A stretch of DNA of 64,000 nucleotides from Pseudoalteromonas luteoviolacea (GCF_001696455.1 NZ_MAUJ01000011.1:1-64000); one strand, 5' to 3'. Positions 17,859 to 26,295 are shown, counted from the stretch's first letter. The notes: generated by a model not told the origin, from the sequence alone. Translations and numbers: made by a program.

Positions 17859-18467
17859 TTAATTAAAGGTATGTGTGACTGAGGTGCTTGAGTCCAGTTT
17901 GAATAAAACTTGATTGGTCTCTAGCATCCCGTCCACCCTTATCAACATGGTTTGTGTAGTCTGAGGGACTGTCAGGGTATGTTGCAATTGCCCTGCCGCG
18001 TTAAATCGCAGTGTAGCGATTAACTGTTTGTTGCCCATTAACTCATCTTCGACAGACGGCACCTCCATACTGAATGAGTAAACCTTAATTGCTCTTCCTG
18101 CTAAAGACTCACCAAAGACATCTTGCCCATCAAGCTCAAGCGAAATATCGTCGCTGGTTCTAAACTTGAAGTCTGGTTCTACATATAAGTCAGTGGAGTC
18201 TGTCGCTGTGGTTTGTAGCAGTTCAGCTTCCGGTTCATAGTTGAGTTCAGGCATTGCGGCATCGCTATTAGAGTCGCTAGTAGCTGCACTGTCACTCGTT
18301 GTCTGTGTCTGACTTGTTGTGTCCGCAGGCGTCGCTTGCTGTGTCGTCGTTTGGCCTGTGGTATTTGATGGGGCAGAATCGCCGCCACCACCGCCTCCGC
18401 AACCAGTAATGAAGGTGGTCAGTAAGGCCATACTAATAGCTGTTTTTAAATTTTGCAGTGTGTTCAT
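17859..18467 (-). CDS. Lipoprotein with poly-glycine and Ser/Thr/Gln-rich linker, LruC partner
   Basis: 202 aa. The lipobox is ITGC (Cys23), directly followed by GGGGGG, a common arrangement in marine gammaproteobacterial lipoproteins. A low-complexity Thr/Gln/Ser/Asp linker runs from ~30 to 75. A C-terminal ~120-residue beta-rich domain without a recognised family follows ('FKFRTSDDISLELDGQDVFGESLAGRAIKVYSFSMEVP'). It begins 15 nt after the LruC-type gene and is followed by a terminator, so the two form one unit. By position it may anchor or assist the secreted LruC protein; this is inference. No residue after Cys forbids outer-membrane sorting. Confidence 0.7.
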   Translation of the reverse strand: MNTLQNLKTAISMALLTTFITGCGGGGGGDSAPSNTTGQTTTQQATPADTTSQTQTTSDSAATSDSNSDAAMPELNYEPEAELLQTTATDSTDLYVEPDFKFRTSDDISLELDGQDVFGESLAGRAIKVYSFSMEVPSVEDELMGNKQLIATLRFNAAGQLQHTLTVPQTTQTMLIRVDGMLETNQVLFKLDSSTSVTHTFN

Positions 18468-18482
18468 GATGGTCTCCTAACA

Positions 18483-20111
18483 TTACTCAGATTCTGGTAC
18501 ATAGTAGTGTGTGTCACGATCGCTGGTGAGGTACCAGTTTTGTGCTTGTTCACCGCTGGACTCTACCCAAGTTTCATAGTCAGGGTAGGCCCACAGGACG
18601 TCAATATACTCACGCGGGTAGTTCCACTCTTCGCTGACTGTGAGTGCCCAAGGCAGGTTATCAGCCGTTCTGAAGTAACGATTACTGGTCGCGTCAGAGG
18701 TGTCGTCAACCTTGCCAAAACGGGTTTGGTCAAACAGATCTGTCGGAGGGTAATCGGCCATATGTACTTCAATCGTTCTATCGGCAGTTCTGAATATAAA
18801 GAAGTCCATATCAGCAATACTTAGAGATGCTTGAGACTCTGCAAAGGTTACATCGAGTGTAAAAGGCACTGGCTCAAAGTAATTACAAGTTTTAACCGTG
18901 TTGAAGTGAGAGCACTGTCCTGACTGACCTGTTTGCGTAAAGACTTGCGTACTGCTCCACAGTTGTAACACGGCATTGCTTTGAAATGCTTCTACAGATT
19001 TGTCAAAGCTTTGCCCATCAATGGTAATACTGGCGCTTTCGATCAAATCGGGTGTTGAACCCATTATGCGTAACCCATACCCATTTTCAAAAGCAGCGCC
19101 GCGTGCGGTTATCCAGCCATGTAAAATAAACCCACTGACAAGATTATTGGCGTCCAAGGTCGTTTGAATGCGTTGCTTAACAACGAGATCATTCATGTCG
19201 TAGTCACCGCGTTGTGGCCAGTTATCTTCATAAGCGAGTGTCGACACGCCCGTTTCTGAAGGAAAGTACTGGCTATGAGAGCGACGGTAATTGTTTGGGA
19301 ACTCGTCTTGCTCGTCAGGGATCCCATCTGCGTCACTGTCGTTGGCCTCAGGCATAGTCACTAAGTTGGTTGAAGAGATAGCGGAGCCCGGGCTTGCTGT
19401 CACACTGAACACGGCATCGTTGAAGTCATTATCACCCCAAGTACGTGGTAAGTCTTCAAAGCCAATGACCACTTCTTGTTCTTGTTCATCATAAAGCAGT
19501 ACGCAGTGTTGTCTTAATTCTGCTGTCGGTTCTGGGTTTAAAGAAGAGATTGAATAATAATATGGGATTTGCCAGTTCTTGACGCCTGTATAGTACCAGA
19601 ACCCGTTGGCTGCAACGAAAAAGCCAATGCTGGTCCCAGCAGGGAAGGTACCAATGCTGACTCTATGACCATTTGTTAAGTGAGGATAACTCAAATTAGG
19701 AAACACGATGGTTTCTTGCACTTCTTCTGGTGTAGTGGGTGGATTTTCTGGATCAAAAGTAAAGTAGCCAAACGAGTTTTTGTATCCAGCACCTTCGTGA
19801 ATAAACGTGATAAATACTTCAGCCTCTTCGTTTAGGTGAATGGTCGAGCCTTCGTCACCAGTGATGAAAGCTTCGTTCACTTTAGCTTCCGGGAGTGCGT
19901 TGCTGATACGTTGGAAGAAGTCGCTACTGTACTGGTCGCGAGCATATATCATACTGTCTGGCTTACCAGTATTTTGGTTGTAGCCAGTGGGCCAAGCTTC
20001 TCCAGATTGAAATTGCCAAACATACTGCCCATCTACTAATTGCACCGCCAGTGCTGGCGTTGCGGTTGCGCACAATGCGGCGCCCAAGCACATCTTAGTT
20101 AAATAGTTCAT
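18483..20111 (-). CDS. Secreted LruC-domain protein with DUF4114-like calcium-type motifs
   Basis: 542 aa with a cleavable signal peptide (residues 1-22, cleavage after TPALA). Around 216-237 is the DUF4114-type motif 'VIGFEDLPRTWGDNDFND'. A thrombospondin-type-3-like acidic repeat is at 258-271 ('DSDADGIPDEQDEF'). A second Asp/Asn motif at 300-309 ('QRGDYDMNDL') begins the LruC domain, which fills the rest. These acidic loops suggest calcium binding outside the cell. LruC proteins are widespread but functionally unassigned as far as I know. First gene of a two-gene unit with a sigma-54-like promoter, inside an EPS locus, so a matrix or surface role is plausible. No C-terminal sorting tag (PEP-CTERM, T9SS) was seen. 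Confidence 0.8.
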   Translation of the reverse strand: MNYLTKMCLGAALCATATPALAVQLVDGQYVWQFQSGEAWPTGYNQNTGKPDSMIYARDQYSSDFFQRISNALPEAKVNEAFITGDEGSTIHLNEEAEVFITFIHEGAGYKNSFGYFTFDPENPPTTPEEVQETIVFPNLSYPHLTNGHRVSIGTFPAGTSIGFFVAANGFWYYTGVKNWQIPYYYSISSLNPEPTAELRQHCVLLYDEQEQEVVIGFEDLPRTWGDNDFNDAVFSVTASPGSAISSTNLVTMPEANDSDADGIPDEQDEFPNNYRRSHSQYFPSETGVSTLAYEDNWPQRGDYDMNDLVVKQRIQTTLDANNLVSGFILHGWITARGAAFENGYGLRIMGSTPDLIESASITIDGQSFDKSVEAFQSNAVLQLWSSTQVFTQTGQSGQCSHFNTVKTCNYFEPVPFTLDVTFAESQASLSIADMDFFIFRTADRTIEVHMADYPPTDLFDQTRFGKVDDTSDATSNRYFRTADNLPWALTVSEEWNYPREYIDVLWAYPDYETWVESSGEQAQNWYLTSDRDTHYYVPESE

Positions 20112-20150
20112 GATAAGAACCTTATATTCGGTTGATGATGTAACTCATTG

Positions 20151-20167
20151 AGCAGTAACTGTGCCAA
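20151..20167 (-). promoter_or_regulatory. Sigma-54-type promoter of the LruC-lipoprotein unit
   Basis: On the minus strand it reads TTGGCAC-AGTTA-CTGCT, with a full -24 box TGGCAC and GG-N10-GC spacing. The -12 GC is 41 nt before the LruC start codon. A GCA-AAA-TGC core (20288-20296) and an imperfect palindrome at 20229-20243 lie further upstream and could bind an activator. Confidence 0.72.
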
Positions 20168-20346
20168 ACTTGAATTGTTATATTTAACAGTTGGTTATGA
20201 TTTTATTAGAAGGTTTTACAGCCATTTTTTCGCAATATCGTAAGCGATTAATTTCTCATTTTTAAAATTGAGAAAATTACTTTTTGGGCAAAATGCAGTT
20301 CTTTTGCTTTATTAATAAATAGCAGTATTTTTTTAGAGGATGCGTA

Positions 20347-21090
20347 ATGACAAAAAGAACAACGACCACATTAGTTTTTAGTGTGGCATTAAACGGCTAC
20401 CAATGGCGTTATAGTCATTGTATAAAAAGTCACAAGCAATATGCCAAAAAAATGAATTACCAATATGTTGTGGTTTCACGACCTGTGTTTACCTCACTGG
20501 GAGTGGAGTGTTGCTGGCTAAAACTTTTATTGTTAAAAGCTGCACTAGAAGCCGGTTTTAATAAGGTTCTGTTTGTTGACGCTGATGCGCTCATTCAACC
20601 GACATGTCCACCCGTTGAACAACTTCTGAAGGATGACAAGTACTTGTATATGGCGCATGGCTACAGCGGGGAAATCAACTCGGGTGTTATGCTAATGCAG
20701 CGCTCAGAAGCAGCATTGAATTGGATTAACGATCTATTGGCTTCGATTTGCACGCCTGTTGTGGAGTCAGAAGGGATAGGGTGGGGTGAAAATGGCCATG
20801 TGGCTCATTTTGCAAAATCTTGGGAGGGTTTTCAGTTAATCTCACCAAAGTGGAACAATACTTATGCCAAAGAGATGAACGATTACATAAGACATTTTAA
20901 CTTCGGTCCACTGAAGAACAGTTGGTCAGATAAAATAGTGCATAAAATAATATTTAAAGTGAGTAAAATTTTACTCAAATGCGATTTAAATGATCTGGAC
21001 CAGCAAGAAAAAAAATTACAAGTGGTGCAGCATAAGCTCCCAAAATTATTCAATCGAGTGGTACAGATATACCCCGAGTTTTCTAAGTAA
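20347..21090 (+). CDS. GT-A-fold glycosyltransferase (nucleotide-diphospho-sugar transferase type)
   Basis: 247 aa. It has 'KVLFVDADALIQPTCPP' (DxD-type motif, residues ~77-83), 'EINSGVMLMQRSEAAL' and 'WGENGHVAHFAKSWEGFQLISPKWNNTY', the pattern of GT8/GT34-like retaining galactosyl- or glucosyltransferases. No membrane segment or signal peptide. A monocistronic gene with an AGAGGA ribosome site, divergent from the LruC unit. No sigma-54-type promoter was found for it, unlike its neighbours. Its cysteine content and AT-rich 3' part differ from flanking genes. Probably adds a sugar to the EPS unit, but substrate and family number are uncertain. Confidence 0.68.
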   Translation: MTKRTTTTLVFSVALNGYQWRYSHCIKSHKQYAKKMNYQYVVVSRPVFTSLGVECCWLKLLLLKAALEAGFNKVLFVDADALIQPTCPPVEQLLKDDKYLYMAHGYSGEINSGVMLMQRSEAALNWINDLLASICTPVVESEGIGWGENGHVAHFAKSWEGFQLISPKWNNTYAKEMNDYIRHFNFGPLKNSWSDKIVHKIIFKVSKILLKCDLNDLDQQEKKLQVVQHKLPKLFNRVVQIYPEFSK

Positions 21091-21250
21091 ACAACGCGAT
21101 AATAATCGCAGTTAACGACAGTGTTCATCGTATTCTTATTTTAAAAAAGCTTTTCGATTTAGTTTGCAAAATAAGAAAATAATATAATCACCCCAGATCT
21201 TTGTTAGCATTTTTTACATAAAAAACATAGTCTTAATTTTTTTTTATAGA

Positions 21251-21268
21251 TTGGCACACTCCTCGCAA
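21251..21268 (+). promoter_or_regulatory. Sigma-54-type promoter of the WecG fusion-PHPT unit
   Basis: TTGGCAC-ACTCC-TCGCA: complete -24 box and -12 GC with GG-N10-GC spacing, 37 nt before the start codon at 21303. A TTGCA-AAA half-site (21164-21171) lies ~95 nt further upstream. Confidence 0.75.
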
Positions 21269-21302
21269 TTTCTACCTCAGATAAAACATTTGAGGCTGAA
21301 TT

Positions 21303-22559
21303 ATGTTGCACAACAAAACCACACAACAAACTAGCAAATCGTCGGAGCAAAATCTGCTTCGCCGAGTCCTGAGAGTTACATGTGCTGCTGCACTTACCAG
21401 CGTCATGTTACCACTGTTTATTTTCAACGCAGTGTTGAGCATTGCGACGTTTCGCGCTCCCTTAAAAAAGCAGAAGTGGTTAGACATCGGGGGTGAGGTT
21501 GTTGAGCTGTATGTTTGGCAGGCTGGCGTTTTTAAAAGCAGTGCCATGCTTTTTAATATCACGGCGGGTGACATCCATTTTGTTGGTACGCCGATTATAT
21601 GGGGAGAAACAACCGTTCCCAACGTACGCAGATTTAAATCGCCCTGCGCCAAAGCGGGTGTGTTTGATTGTTTGCAACTCCATAGCCTGACAGGGTTAGT
21701 TGCAGGCGATATCCCGAGTTTACTGGCGTCGCAAAACGAACAAGGTGCGGTGAAAGATTTAGCGATGGTCTTAAAAATTCTATTTTGCCGCTGCGTTTAT
21801 AAAGATGGCGGGGAAAAAACGGCGCAATCTGCTGTGTTTGGGATCCCATTCGACAACGCCAATATGGAAGACGCGGTGAATTGGGTGTGTGCATCCCATA
21901 CTGAAGCGAATTATTGCCAGGTCGGTTACTTTTTAAATGCGAATTCAATAAATCTGGCAGCAAAACAACAAGAGCTGAGAGCTGTATTAACGCAAAGCAA
22001 CAAGAATTTTGTAGATGGGTCCGGTATGCGCCTTGCGGCTCGCCACGCTGGGATTAATTTAGCCGATAACATCAATGGTACTGACATGCTCCCGGTTTTG
22101 TGCCGTAAAGCGGTAGAGACTGGCGGTTCCTTTTTCTTACTTGGTGCTAAAGACGACATCGCGCAAAAAGCCGGTGATGCATTAGAAACCCAGTTCCCGG
22201 GTTTGGATATACGCGGAACTCATCATGGCTACTTTAAAGACGACAACGACATTATTGAAAAAATCAACAACAGCGGTGCAACCATTTTGCTAGTTGCCTT
22301 AGGTTCTCCTCGCCAAGAGGTGTGGCTGGCTAAAAACAGGCACCGTTTGAACTGCCGATGCGCACTTGCAGTAGGTGGCTTATTAGATTTCTTTTCAGGC
22401 TCAATTCCAAGAGCGCCACTGTGGATGCGTGAATTAGGGCTTGAGTGGATCTGGCGTCTTATGCAAGAACCAAAAGCCAAATTCAGCCGCTACGTTATTG
22501 GTAATCCAGTTTTCTTATTCCGAGTTTATGTTTTAAAACAATCTATCAGAGGGCTTTAA
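21303..22559 (+). CDS. WecG/TagA/CpsF-family glycosyltransferase with degenerate sugar-transferase-like N-terminus
   Basis: 418 aa, about 170 longer than a plain WecG. The C-terminal ~230 residues are a WecG/TagA domain (UDP-ManNAc/ManNAcA-type transferase): 'YFLNANSINLAAKQQELRAVL', 'DGSGMRLAARHAG', 'NGTDMLPVLC', 'FFLLGAKDDIAQKAG', 'LLVALGSPRQEVWL' and 'GGLLDFFSGSIPRAP'. The N-terminal part has one hydrophobic helix (~28-48) and then segments resembling the PHPT sugar-transferase fold ('SSAMLFNITAGDIHFVGTPIIWGE', 'LTGLVAGDIPSLLAS', 'VKDLAMVLKILF'). The catalytic YKFRSM and DELPQLLNV/GPRPA motifs are missing. A genuine PHPT enzyme is encoded 3 nt downstream. The extension may anchor the transferase next to its lipid-linked acceptor (inference). 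Confidence 0.82.
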   Translation: MLHNKTTQQTSKSSEQNLLRRVLRVTCAAALTSVMLPLFIFNAVLSIATFRAPLKKQKWLDIGGEVVELYVWQAGVFKSSAMLFNITAGDIHFVGTPIIWGETTVPNVRRFKSPCAKAGVFDCLQLHSLTGLVAGDIPSLLASQNEQGAVKDLAMVLKILFCRCVYKDGGEKTAQSAVFGIPFDNANMEDAVNWVCASHTEANYCQVGYFLNANSINLAAKQQELRAVLTQSNKNFVDGSGMRLAARHAGINLADNINGTDMLPVLCRKAVETGGSFFLLGAKDDIAQKAGDALETQFPGLDIRGTHHGYFKDDNDIIEKINNSGATILLVALGSPRQEVWLAKNRHRLNCRCALAVGGLLDFFSGSIPRAPLWMRELGLEWIWRLMQEPKAKFSRYVIGNPVFLFRVYVLKQSIRGL

Positions 22560-22561
22560 TC

Positions 22562-23242
22562 ATGGAAATTACAAACAAAATTTCAGCTTCAGCCACAGTA
22601 CGTTCAATCAAAGCTGCACGCAAGGTGAGTGTAGATGGTGTTCACCACGGTATTCCAGTATGGTTGCAGCGTGCAGTCGCAACACTTGGCTTACTCGCGA
22701 TTAGCCCTTTATTAGCCCTGTTAATGCTCGCAATTAAATTGGAAAGTAAAGGTCCGTGTGTTTTCAAACAAGTCCGCGTGGGCAAATATGGTCGTCGTTT
22801 TACCATGTACAAGTTCCGTTCAATGTACATGCAGGATGATCCGCGTTTCAAAGCACCTGAGCAAAAAGACAGCTCGAGAGAAGGGGTATGTCAAAAGTAT
22901 ATTCATGACCCTCGTATTACTTGTATTGGTCGTTTTATTCGCAAATATTCAATTGACGAGCTACCTCAACTTTTAAATGTTGTCAAAGGAGACATGTTAC
23001 TCATCGGCCCAAGACCTGCATTAGAGATGGAAGTTGCCCAGTATGAACCATGTCAGCTTTCGCGTCTCAATAGTGAGCAGGGGTTGACGGGCCTATGGCA
23101 GGTAACGGGCCGCGCCGACACCACCTTTGAGCAACAAGTACAATTGGACGAACAGTATATTCAAGAGCAAAGCATCATAAGTGATGTAAAAATCTTACTC
23201 AAAACGGTACCGTGCGTACTGGGTGCCAAAGGCGCTTATTAA
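22562..23242 (+). CDS. Undecaprenyl-phosphate sugar-1-phosphate transferase (initiating PHPT enzyme)
   Basis: 226 aa. One N-terminal re-entrant hydrophobic helix (~38-60, 'LQRAVATLGLLAISPLLALLMLAIKLES') is followed by the cytoplasmic catalytic domain: 'KQVRVGKYGRRFTMYKFRSMYMQ', 'FIRKYSIDELPQLLNVVKGDMLLIGPRPALEMEVAQY' and 'GLTGLWQVTGRADTTFEQ'. All hallmark motifs of the bacterial sugar transferase family are intact. The enzyme starts the EPS repeat by moving a sugar-1-phosphate from UDP-sugar to undecaprenyl phosphate. It is short, lacking the extra N-terminal helices of WbaP/WcaJ, so it belongs to the minimal class. It is 3 nt behind the WecG fusion gene and ends at a strong terminator. Confidence 0.9.
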   Translation: MEITNKISASATVRSIKAARKVSVDGVHHGIPVWLQRAVATLGLLAISPLLALLMLAIKLESKGPCVFKQVRVGKYGRRFTMYKFRSMYMQDDPRFKAPEQKDSSREGVCQKYIHDPRITCIGRFIRKYSIDELPQLLNVVKGDMLLIGPRPALEMEVAQYEPCQLSRLNSEQGLTGLWQVTGRADTTFEQQVQLDEQYIQEQSIISDVKILLKTVPCVLGAKGAY

Positions 23243-23260
23243 AAGCAAGGTTTTCAAAGG

Positions 23261-23288
23261 GTCGGTGCCTACAGCGCCGACTTTTTTA
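23261..23288 (+). terminator. Terminator after the PHPT gene
   Basis: Stem GTCGGTGC / GCGCCGAC (one G-T pair) with loop ctaca, followed directly by TTTTTT. Confidence 0.88.
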
Positions 23289-23408
23289 TTTTACAAAACT
23301 CCCTACCTATAATTTTCGAAATGCAAAAATTCAGTTTTCAATCTGCACACCGGTATTTATAAATTTAAAAAAATCCTTTTATATCAGGTGTTTAATTTTT
23401 GTTTTTTC

Positions 23409-23426
23409 TTGGCATACTGCCTGCAA
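23409..23426 (+). promoter_or_regulatory. Sigma-54-type promoter of the pyruvyltransferase-GT2 unit
   Basis: TTGGCAT-ACTGC-CTGCA has GG-N10-GC spacing and sits 38 nt before the ATG at 23462. It is nearly identical to the element before the WecG fusion gene. A TGCAA half-site (23322-23326) is ~97 nt upstream of the -12. Confidence 0.75.
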
Positions 23427-23461
23427 TTAGTTACTCAGACATTCAGATTTGAGGACTAATC

Positions 23462-24601
23462 ATGCAAAGCAAGAGCGACATATTTGTAGTGGGATATTAC
23501 GGCATGCGCAATAGCGGGGACGACGCTTTGATGCTTGCAAGTGTAGAAGGTGCTAAGCAAGCATTTAGCTTCAATAATGTAGCGGTTAATGCAAGTCGCC
23601 AATATGGCCTTGTAAAACAGTTGGAGTTGCAAGGTCAAGGGCCGATGATGTTCAGAGGGCATCAACGCGTTACTAATTATAAACGTGCATTTGATGCAAA
23701 CAAGATCGTGTTTGGTGGTGGTTCGGTATTGCACTCTAGTAAGGATATCGCACAGAAGTGCCACATGATATCTCTGTGTGGTAGAGAGTCTAGTTATGCG
23801 GTTGGGGTTGGTATTGAAGCATTTAAAACCGCAAATGACGAAAGGCAGTGTGCTAAATTTTTGAATAAATGCCACTTTATCGGTGTAAGAGACGCGCAAA
23901 GTTACGAGATAGCCAAGTCAATTGCGCCGAGTTCAAATGTGGCATTGACTTTTGATTTAGCACCTTCGTTACTTCATTATTTTGGTGATTCCATACGTAA
24001 CATTGATAGAAGAGGCGTTGCATTTAACTTCTGTCAGCAAGCAACAAATGCTTTTGGTGAAACGGACGCTTTAAACGAACGAGCACGTGTACGTAAAGCG
24101 GTTAAGATTATCACGTCAGTTTGGGAAACCACGCGTGAAGATGTGTACTTAATGGAACTCAATGATCATGGTGTGCTAGGCGATAACCTCATTCATGATC
24201 AAATCATAAGCAAGCTACCGAGCTACGTGCCAATCAAACGTATTCGTTACACTATCAACCCACTTCGTATGCTGCAGAGCATGGCTATGTTTAAAGCCGT
24301 CGTGGGTATGCGGCTCCACGCTGCAATATATGCATATATGATGAATACCCCCTTTGTGAGCCTGCAATACCACAGCAAATGCAAGCAGTGGTCGAAACAG
24401 ATTGGCATGGCACCAGATTATCAATTTGACGCAAATGAATACGAGCCAGAAAGCGTAATTAAGACCATTAACAAGCTGGTGGCTGGGCAGTGTATTTCTC
24501 CAACTTTACCAGTGGAGCAAGCTATCGCGTTATCAATGAAGAATTGGAGTAATGAATATGAACAGCATCAAATTTTCAGTCGTAATCCCTCTTTACAATA
24601 A
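23462..24601 (+). CDS. Polysaccharide pyruvyl transferase family protein
   Basis: 379 aa. It begins with 'DIFVVGYYGMRNSGDDALMLASVEG', the family signature (Gly-rich turn followed by GDD/E). It continues with 'KIVFGGGSVLHSS', 'VGVGIEAFKT', 'CHFIGVRDAQSYEIAK', 'VALTFDLAPSL' and the C-terminal 'KAVVGMRLHAAIYAYMMNTPFVSLQYHSK', which contains the conserved HAxI/A region. Such enzymes transfer pyruvate from PEP to a sugar of the polymer as a ketal, giving negative charge. First gene of a two-gene unit with a GAGGA ribosome site; its 3' end overlaps the next gene by ~45 nt. Substrate is unknown. Confidence 0.87.
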   Translation: MQSKSDIFVVGYYGMRNSGDDALMLASVEGAKQAFSFNNVAVNASRQYGLVKQLELQGQGPMMFRGHQRVTNYKRAFDANKIVFGGGSVLHSSKDIAQKCHMISLCGRESSYAVGVGIEAFKTANDERQCAKFLNKCHFIGVRDAQSYEIAKSIAPSSNVALTFDLAPSLLHYFGDSIRNIDRRGVAFNFCQQATNAFGETDALNERARVRKAVKIITSVWETTREDVYLMELNDHGVLGDNLIHDQIISKLPSYVPIKRIRYTINPLRMLQSMAMFKAVVGMRLHAAIYAYMMNTPFVSLQYHSKCKQWSKQIGMAPDYQFDANEYEPESVIKTINKLVAGQCISPTLPVEQAIALSMKNWSNEYEQHQIFSRNPSLQ

Positions 24602-25487
24602 GAGTGAGTGTATTGAGCGTACCATCAAAAGTGTGCTTGAACAGAGCTACCCAGCGGATGAAATTATCATTGTTGATGACGGTTCAACAGATGATAGCGT
24701 AGCCAAAGTAGAAGCGTTGAATGTGCCAAACCTAAAGCTGATCAGTCAGGAAAACCAAGGGGTTTCAGCTGCTAGAAATACCGGGGCTCAGCATTGTAGT
24801 AATGAGTATATGGCGTTCCTAGATGCAGATGATACGTGGACCCCATTTTTCTTATCACGGATTGAGGCGTTGATTAGCCGATTCCCAAATATGGGGCTGT
24901 ATGCGACGCGTTACCAGAAAGTGTATGGCGACAATGAGTTCCAAGATGCCAAAATAGCATTAACCAAATGGGATGCTTGTGGATACGAAATGGATAACTA
25001 TTTTGCTGTTGCTGCTAGCGGAGATTTGCCATTCACGATGTCGAGCATTGTTGTCAGTAAGCCGGTTTTCTTTGAGTTAGGCGGTTTTCCTCGCGGTGAG
25101 TGGATGGGGGAAGATCAGAGCTTCTATATTAACTTCGCGATGTACTCTCGTATTGCGTATACCCCCGTTATTGAGAGCTTTTATTATCAAGGTACGCAAA
25201 ACAGTGCATGTGACAAGGCACCCCCACAGCAATTGTGTCCCTTCGCAGAGCGGCTATTGATAGATATTAAAGAAGGGCGTGTGGCTGAAAACTTAAAACC
25301 TATGGTCTTAAAGTATGTAGGTGCACATATATGTGATTTAGCAAAGCGTCACATCCAGCATCGTTCATTTGAATTTGCAGCGCAATTGCTCACGCACCCT
25401 GCGTCGCGAAAAAAGCCAGTGCACTGGAGTTATTATAAGTTTGTTGCGTTGCCGTTGGCTTATTTAAGCAGTTTTAAAGGCGCTTAG
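24558..25487 (+). CDS. Family 2 glycosyltransferase
   Basis: 309 aa from ATG 24558. An in-frame ATG at 24552 is too close to the GGAG ribosome site at 24546, so the later one is preferred. GT-A motifs are clear: 'FSVVIPLYNKSECIERTIKSVLEQSYPADEIIIVDDGSTDDS', 'GVSAARNTGAQHCSNEYMAFLDADDTW' (DADD metal site) and 'EWMGEDQSFYINFAM' as the likely catalytic-base region. It starts inside the pyruvyltransferase gene, so the two are translationally coupled. It should extend the EPS repeat unit; the donor is unknown. It is the last EPS gene before lpxH, which is convergent. Confidence 0.88.
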   Translation: MNSIKFSVVIPLYNKSECIERTIKSVLEQSYPADEIIIVDDGSTDDSVAKVEALNVPNLKLISQENQGVSAARNTGAQHCSNEYMAFLDADDTWTPFFLSRIEALISRFPNMGLYATRYQKVYGDNEFQDAKIALTKWDACGYEMDNYFAVAASGDLPFTMSSIVVSKPVFFELGGFPRGEWMGEDQSFYINFAMYSRIAYTPVIESFYYQGTQNSACDKAPPQQLCPFAERLLIDIKEGRVAENLKPMVLKYVGAHICDLAKRHIQHRSFEFAAQLLTHPASRKKPVHWSYYKFVALPLAYLSSFKGA

Positions 25488-25514
25488 GCATAAGACAGTG
25501 AGCAGACAACGTGG

Positions 25515-26243
25515 TTAGTTGTGCTCGCTGTAACCATGCTGCTGAAGTGATTGGCCTTGTTCAGTTACTACCAGATAAGAACTTTGACTATACCAATCGC
25601 CCAAAACCGTTCGAGTCCGGTTTTCATGTTGGTGCACATGTGGCCTGTGGGTGTGGCCATGAATCATATTTGTGACATTGAACTTATCAAACATCTCTTT
25701 TACCGCATCGGGCGTTACATCTAATATGCTTGGTGCTTTACCCATTTGCGTGATCTTACTTTTTTCTCGCGCGTTTCTCGCGACACGGCGTCTGTACCAT
25801 AACGGCATTGCAAGCATCAGTCGTGGCCACCACCAGCCTCTACTTTTTTTACGAAACTTTTGATATTCAATATCTTGCGTACACATTTCATCACCGTGGA
25901 GTATCACTGTTGGTGTCCCGTAAAGGTTAATGACGGTCTGCTCAGATAAAATCGTCATGCCGCACAAGTCAGCATATTTTTGTCCAATTAAAAAGTCTCT
26001 GTTGCCATGAATAAAAAATAGGTCCGTGCCATGCTCACTGATTTTTTTCAGCCTTTGCGCAATGTCCAATGCCAGTGGATCGCCTTCATCATCACCAATC
26101 CAGACTTCAAAAAAGTCACCAAGTATATAGAGTGCATCAACATCGGAATTGATACAGTTATCGAGAAATAAGTAAAAGGCGTTGGTAATATCGGGACGAT
26201 GCTCTGTTAAGTGCAGATCTGAAATAAAATAGGTTTTGCGCAT
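25515..26243 (-). CDS. lpxH: UDP-2,3-diacylglucosamine diphosphatase
   Basis: 242 aa from ATG 26243 (MRKTYFISDLHLTEHRPD). An extended frame to 26315 overlaps the intergenic gap to ppiB and is not family-like. It hydrolyses UDP-2,3-diacylglucosamine to lipid X in lipid A synthesis at the inner-membrane surface. Calcineurin-type metal ligands are all present: DLHL, GDFFEVWIGDD, GNRDFLIG, LHGDEMCT and GHTHRPHVH. It follows ppiB by 52 nt on the same strand, the conserved ppiB-lpxH pairing divergent from cysS. It marks the right border of the EPS locus. Confidence 0.96.
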   Translation of the reverse strand: MRKTYFISDLHLTEHRPDITNAFYLFLDNCINSDVDALYILGDFFEVWIGDDEGDPLALDIAQRLKKISEHGTDLFFIHGNRDFLIGQKYADLCGMTILSEQTVINLYGTPTVILHGDEMCTQDIEYQKFRKKSRGWWWPRLMLAMPLWYRRRVARNAREKSKITQMGKAPSILDVTPDAVKEMFDKFNVTNMIHGHTHRPHVHQHENRTRTVLGDWYSQSSYLVVTEQGQSLQQHGYSEHN

Positions 26244-26295
26244 GGGATCTCTTGTTAGAATAAGAGCGCCGTAGCGCTCATATGTAATCCGTGGA

